Assembly: GCA_946479985.1 (NCBI GenBank)
Contig: CAMLIF010000055.1
Coordinates: 1 to 25,423 of the forward strand
DNA length: 25,423 nucleotides
Origin: an uncultured Flavobacteriales bacterium
Lineage (GTDB): Bacteria > Bacteroidota > Bacteroidia > Flavobacteriales > Crocinitomicaceae
Reading direction: 5' to 3'
Shown here: positions 22,526-25,423 of the stretch, piece after piece
Position numbering within the stretch: the stretch's first letter is position 1
Layout: every line of letters begins with the position of its first letter
The notes under the pieces: model-generated
Told to the model about the DNA's origin: nothing
Databases searched by the model: none
What the model saw: only the letters and a program-made list of their open reading frames with translations
Program-made: the position numbers and the translations under genes

Positions 22526-22594
22526 TAGTAGTAGGTTAGGTTGATTAGTGTGACAAGAGCTTGAGACGCCCGTTTCAAGCTCTTGTTGTATTTT
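22526..22594 (+). ncRNA. Candidate small RNA (about 70 nt), or leader of the RprY-like gene
   Basis: A full-consensus promoter at 22490-22519 would start transcription near 22526. A perfect 12-bp stem (ACAAGAGCTTGA at 22553-22564 with TCAAGCTCTTGT at 22575-22586, 10-base loop) followed by TGTATTTT would end it near 22594. The unpaired 5' part (about 25 nt) is G/T/A-rich and could base-pair with targets. It may be a free sRNA, or an attenuator in the leader of the RprY-like regulator gene, which starts 63 bases later. The T-tail is weaker than in a classic terminator. Ends are approximate. Confidence 0.45.
22553..22594 (+). terminator. Hairpin terminator of the candidate small RNA
   Basis: A 12-bp perfect inverted repeat with a 10-base loop and a T-rich tail (TGTATTTT). 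No protein-coding gene ends just upstream on the plus strand, which is why an RNA gene is suspected. Confidence 0.6.
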
Positions 22595-22656
22595 AGGCCA
22601 AATCGTTTTTCCGGAAAAAAGACTCGGTTTGGTTTACATTTCTTAAATTCACATCC

Positions 22657-23391
22657 ATGAGTGAAGTCTTAGCAAAATCCGAACCTGCAGTGTCGAAAGG
22701 CAAAAAAGCACGAATATTATTGGTTGAGGATGATACCAACCTTGGTTTCATTATCTCAGAACAATTGAAAATGGAAGGATACGAAGTTGTATTGTGTTCA
22801 AACGGAAACGAAGGACAAATACGCTTTACGGAAGAATTATTCCATCTCTGCATTTTTGATGTTATGATGCCCAAAAAAGATGGAATTACGCTTGCCAAAG
22901 ATATCCGCGCAATCAACCAGGATGTTCCCATTTTGTTTTTAACGGCAAAATCACTGACTGAAGACAAGGTAGAAGGATTCAAAGCCGGAGCCGATGATTA
23001 TCTAACGAAACCGTTTGCTTTTGATGAATTAACCCTTCGTGTAAAAGCACTTTTGAAGCGTGTAAATATTGTTGACGAACCGGAAAGCAAGGTTCTTCAT
23101 ATCGGGGAATATGTATTCGATACAGAGAATTACACCCTGGTTCACCCGGATTTCAAAAAAACATTGACCAAGAAAGAAGCAATGGTTTTGAAAATGCTTT
23201 GTCAATTCCAAAATAACGTGGTTTCAAGAGAAACTATTTTGACGGCAGTTTGGGGCCAGGACGATTATTTTGCAGGGAGAAGTATGGATGTTTTCATTAC
23301 TAAGCTGAGAAAATACCTCAGTTCCGACCCGACTATTTCAATTCAGAATGTTCATGGAATTGGCTTCAAACTGGAAGTGATTCATTCATAA
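22657..23391 (+). CDS. RprY-like OmpR-family response regulator
   Basis: The 244-aa response regulator has a short extra N-terminus (about 16 residues) ahead of the receiver domain. D25-D26, phospho-acceptor D68 in CIFDVMMPKKDG, T97 and K118 are all present. The winged-helix domain follows (about 140-240) with TKKEAMVLKMLCQ, VVSRETILTAVWG, SMDVFITKLRKYL and VHGIGFKL. The wording around D68 and LFLTAKSLTEDKVEGFKAGADDYLTKPF resembles the RprY regulators of Bacteroides. RprY normally pairs with the kinase RprX, which is not next to this gene. The candidate sRNA/leader hairpin lies 60-100 bases upstream. Confidence 0.9.
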   Translation: MSEVLAKSEPAVSKGKKARILLVEDDTNLGFIISEQLKMEGYEVVLCSNGNEGQIRFTEELFHLCIFDVMMPKKDGITLAKDIRAINQDVPILFLTAKSLTEDKVEGFKAGADDYLTKPFAFDELTLRVKALLKRVNIVDEPESKVLHIGEYVFDTENYTLVHPDFKKTLTKKEAMVLKMLCQFQNNVVSRETILTAVWGQDDYFAGRSMDVFITKLRKYLSSDPTISIQNVHGIGFKLEVIHS

Positions 23392-23441
23392 TATGAAGAT
23401 GGTTACTTTTCATCGATTTTCATTTATCATCTAAAAAATAA

Positions 23442-23624
23442 ATGAAAGCATTATCAATAGTTGCCGTTGTATTGGGAGTTTGTCTTACTTATTTGGGAAC
23501 CAGATTCAGAATACAGCATTATCCGTATGGAAAAGAAATGATGTATACAGGATTAATACTGATGCCTCTAGGAGTTTTCTATTTAATTTACCGAGTTGTA
23601 ACCAAACAGAAACGCAGTTCCTGA
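23442..23624 (+). CDS. Two-TM small protein with a GldL-like motif
   Basis: This 60-aa membrane protein has two hydrophobic segments (about 2-20 and 33-52) separated by TRFRIQHYPYGKEMMYTG, and a basic C-terminus. The loop resembles the KIxHWPGA-type motif at the first loop of GldL, the inner-membrane subunit of the T9SS motor, and of a family of short GldL-like proteins in Bacteroidota. It lacks the long periplasmic part of GldL and therefore cannot be the motor subunit itself. It starts 50 bases after the RprY-like gene. Function is unknown. Confidence 0.7.
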   Translation: MKALSIVAVVLGVCLTYLGTRFRIQHYPYGKEMMYTGLILMPLGVFYLIYRVVTKQKRSS

Positions 23625-23689
23625 TAGTCAGGTTAAATTACAATTGTGTTTTTTAGGTGATTTCTCAACTTTTTCACTTCTTTTGCAGC

Positions 23690-24073
23690 ATGAAAACATT
23701 TGTTATTATCCTTTTCTTTGCTTTGATTTCGAATTTCTCATTTGCCGACCAACTGGCTTACATTTCGAGAGAAGATGCAATGACTGCAGCCGAATTCATC
23801 AAAAAAAACAGCACGATTTACAGTTACTGCGGATGCTGTGAGGATTTTTTGGAACCCGGAGCAAAACCAACGAAACCTGTTAAATTGAAAGTTGAGCAAA
23901 TCATTGTTCGAGCTACAGGTTACGAAGATTATTATGAAGTGTATGTTGTTGTAAAGGGAAAAGAAATTGCTTTGGACCTTGCTTATACCTGGTATAAATC
24001 TGAAAAGAAATACCATACAATTGGTGAAGGTTTAGGCCTGGATCACGACAAGTGTAAAGATTTTCCGAAATAA
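23690..24073 (+). CDS. Small exported hypothetical protein upstream of tsaB
   Basis: I start this 127-aa protein at the ATG at 23690 (MKTFVIIL), which yields a normal signal peptide ending near FSFAD. The frame opens earlier, at 23657, but that would put non-signal residues in front. The mature part has a Cys-rich YCGCCEDF motif (about 48-55) and a later DHDKCKDF, suggesting disulphides or a metal site, with a beta-rich middle (VEQIIVRATGYEDYYEVYVVV). I recognise no named family. A -7-like TTCTTTTG (23678-23685) just before the start suggests a short leader. Its stop overlaps the tsaB start (TAATG), so the two are translationally coupled, although a periplasmic protein has no evident link to tRNA modification. 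Confidence 0.75.
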   Translation: MKTFVIILFFALISNFSFADQLAYISREDAMTAAEFIKKNSTIYSYCGCCEDFLEPGAKPTKPVKLKVEQIIVRATGYEDYYEVYVVVKGKEIALDLAYTWYKSEKKYHTIGEGLGLDHDKCKDFPK

Positions 24074-24729
24074 TGATCCTTCATCTTGAAACAGCTACAA
24101 AAGTCTGTTCTGTAGCACTTTCTTCCAACGGAAAATTACTTCAGCTAGCCGAAATTGATAACGATGCATTTGCTCATGGTGAACAATTGACGGTTTTAAT
24201 CGAAAAAGTTCTTGCGAAAGAAAGAATTACCATGCAGGAACTCACAGCCGTTTCGGTAGCGAGCGGCCCGGGTTCGTACACCGGATTGCGCATAGGTGTT
24301 GCAACTGCAAAAGGACTGTGTTACGCGCTCAACATTCCGCTGATTGCCGTTGATGCATTATCTTCTTTGGCAGAAATGGCCAGAAAAGAATATCCGGATG
24401 CCGTTTTGTGCCCCATGATTGATGCGAGAAGAATGGAGGTGTTTTCGGCTCATTTTTCTCCCGATGGAAACTTTCTGAAACCTATTTCAGCAGATGTTCT
24501 GGATGAAAACAGTTATTCGGAATACGAGCCTTTCGTTTATTTCGGCGATGGTGCAGAGAAAATGAAAGAGATTTGGAAAGGGCGTAACGTTCAATTTGCA
24601 GATGTGAGATGCAGTGCCGAAGGACAAGTTTGTTTAGCAACTGAGAAGTTTAACCAAGAGCAATTTGAAGACGTAGCTTACTTTGAACCTTTCTACCTGA
24701 AAGAGTTTTACATGCCAACGAAGAAATAG
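24073..24729 (+). CDS. tsaB: TsaB, tRNA threonylcarbamoyladenosine (t6A) biosynthesis protein
   Basis: This 218-aa protein is the ASKHA-fold partner of TsaD in forming t6A at position 37 of ANN-decoding tRNAs, in the cytoplasm. The opening ILHLETATKVCSVAL and the motif SGPGSYTGLRIGVATAKGL (about 65-83) are characteristic, as is the later CPMIDARRMEVF. The length is typical for TsaB and shorter than TsaD, and it lacks the TsaD metal-binding histidines. Its ATG overlaps the stop of the exported hypothetical protein by one base. It converges with the MFS gene with a gap of 14 bases. Confidence 0.94.
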   Translation: MILHLETATKVCSVALSSNGKLLQLAEIDNDAFAHGEQLTVLIEKVLAKERITMQELTAVSVASGPGSYTGLRIGVATAKGLCYALNIPLIAVDALSSLAEMARKEYPDAVLCPMIDARRMEVFSAHFSPDGNFLKPISADVLDENSYSEYEPFVYFGDGAEKMKEIWKGRNVQFADVRCSAEGQVCLATEKFNQEQFEDVAYFEPFYLKEFYMPTKK

Positions 24730-24743
24730 TTTTGAATTGAAGA

Positions 24744-25423
24744 TTAACGTGGTTTCGGCTTAAACGACGGCAAAAACGCGGCTGCAATCCCTAGCAACGG
24801 TAAAAAGGAGCAAATATGGTAAATGGTTATGATTCCGTAATTTTCTATGAGATCTCCCAAAACTGCGGCTCCAACTCCAGCCATTCCAAAAGCAAATCCG
24901 TAAAAAAGTCCCGAGATCATTCCAATTTTTCCTGGCAATAATTCCTGTGCATAAACCAGGATGGAGGAAAACGCAGAAGCAATGATTAATCCGGCAATTC
25001 CAAGGAAAATAATTGTCCAGGTTAAGTCCATGTATGGCATTGCAAGCGTAAACGGTGCAGCTCCCAAAATGGAAAACCAGATAATGTTTCTTCGCCCGTA
25101 TTTATCGCCAAGCAAACCGCCAATAACGGTGCCAAGCGTAACGGTGAACAGGTAAACAAAAAGCAATAACTGTGATTCGTGTTCCGGTAAATGGAATTTT
25201 TTCTCCAGGTAGAAAATGAAATAATTGGTAATACTTGCCTGGTAAAAATATTTGGAGAAAATCAGAATCAGCAGAATTCCAATAGAAATTTGAACCCTTC
25301 TTTTGGAAATTCCATGTGGTGTTTCTGTACGCACAGTGTTATTTCGCCTGTGATGTTCCAAATAGCCTTTATACCATTTCCCTACAAAGAATAGAACCAC
25401 GAATCCTATTATTCCCACAATAG
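24744..25423 (-). CDS. MFS transporter, fosmidomycin-resistance (Fsr) type, C-terminal part
   Basis: The gene reads in from beyond the right edge: the frame stays open to the last base, so the GTG at 25418 is not to be taken as its start. About 225 residues are visible, roughly the second half of a 12-TM transporter: the central charged loop, then six hydrophobic segments. The motif GGLLGDKYGRRNIIW is the MFS loop signature, and VYAQELLPGKIGMISGLFYGFAFGMAGVGAAVLGD is characteristic of the Fsr family. Members export small hydrophilic drugs such as fosmidomycin in E. coli, but the substrate here is unknown. Confidence 0.88.
   Translation of the reverse strand, partial: IVGIIGFVVLFFVGKWYKGYLEHHRRNNTVRTETPHGISKRRVQISIGILLILIFSKYFYQASITNYFIFYLEKKFHLPEHESQLLLFVYLFTVTLGTVIGGLLGDKYGRRNIIWFSILGAAPFTLAMPYMDLTWTIIFLGIAGLIIASAFSSILVYAQELLPGKIGMISGLFYGFAFGMAGVGAAVLGDLIENYGIITIYHICSFLPLLGIAAAFLPSFKPKPR

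Overview
The window looks like chromosomal DNA of a member of the Bacteroidota, most likely Flavobacteriales. The grounds are AT-rich sequence, two secreted proteins with type IX secretion (T9SS) type A C-terminal sorting domains, a GldA gliding-motility ATPase, a small protein with a GldL-like motif, and promoters of the Bacteroidota type (TTG, 19 bases, TAnnTTTG). Shine-Dalgarno sequences are not conspicuous. A Fluviicola-like (Crocinitomicaceae) source is plausible but is a guess from general resemblance. I see no rRNA, tRNA, CRISPR array, phage or transposase.

Left part (1-6271). A 40-bp tandem repeat enters from the left edge. Next comes a LytS/LytTR-type two-component pair on the minus strand. 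Divergent from it is a tight four-gene operon: a lipoprotein, a Spy/CpxP-like helical periplasmic protein, a large PKD-domain T9SS cargo protein, and a sterol-desaturase-family membrane enzyme fused to a second Spy-like module. Between the two units is a 21-bp-spaced direct repeat that fits the LytTR operator consensus, placed just upstream of a degenerate -33/-7 promoter. This is the best candidate for an undescribed system: a sensor pair controlling an envelope operon with two Spy-like modules.

Middle (6351-17432). This part holds mostly housekeeping and small accessory genes: a queuosine-precursor transporter (YhhQ type), a LamG-like T9SS cargo protein, aquaporin Z, two tandem lipocalin-like secreted proteins, gldA, rsgA, dtd, a MazG-like pyrophosphatase with a GNAT acetyltransferase, a frameshifted ORF6N remnant, a NUDIX hydrolase overlapping a second MazG-fold gene, and a SUMF1-domain exported protein. 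Short GC-rich palindromes and degenerate repeats lie around the MazG/GNAT pair.

Right part (17479-25423). This is a phosphate-uptake block: a PiT transporter with a large hydrophilic insert, its DUF47/PhoU-like partner, a divergent OprO/OprP-like porin and a PhoB-like regulator. A second OmpR-type regulator (RprY-like) follows, preceded by a candidate small RNA with its own promoter and hairpin terminator. The window ends with a two-TM GldL-like small protein, an exported Cys-rich hypothetical protein overlapping tsaB by one base, and the C-terminal part of a fosmidomycin-resistance-type MFS transporter cut by the right edge.
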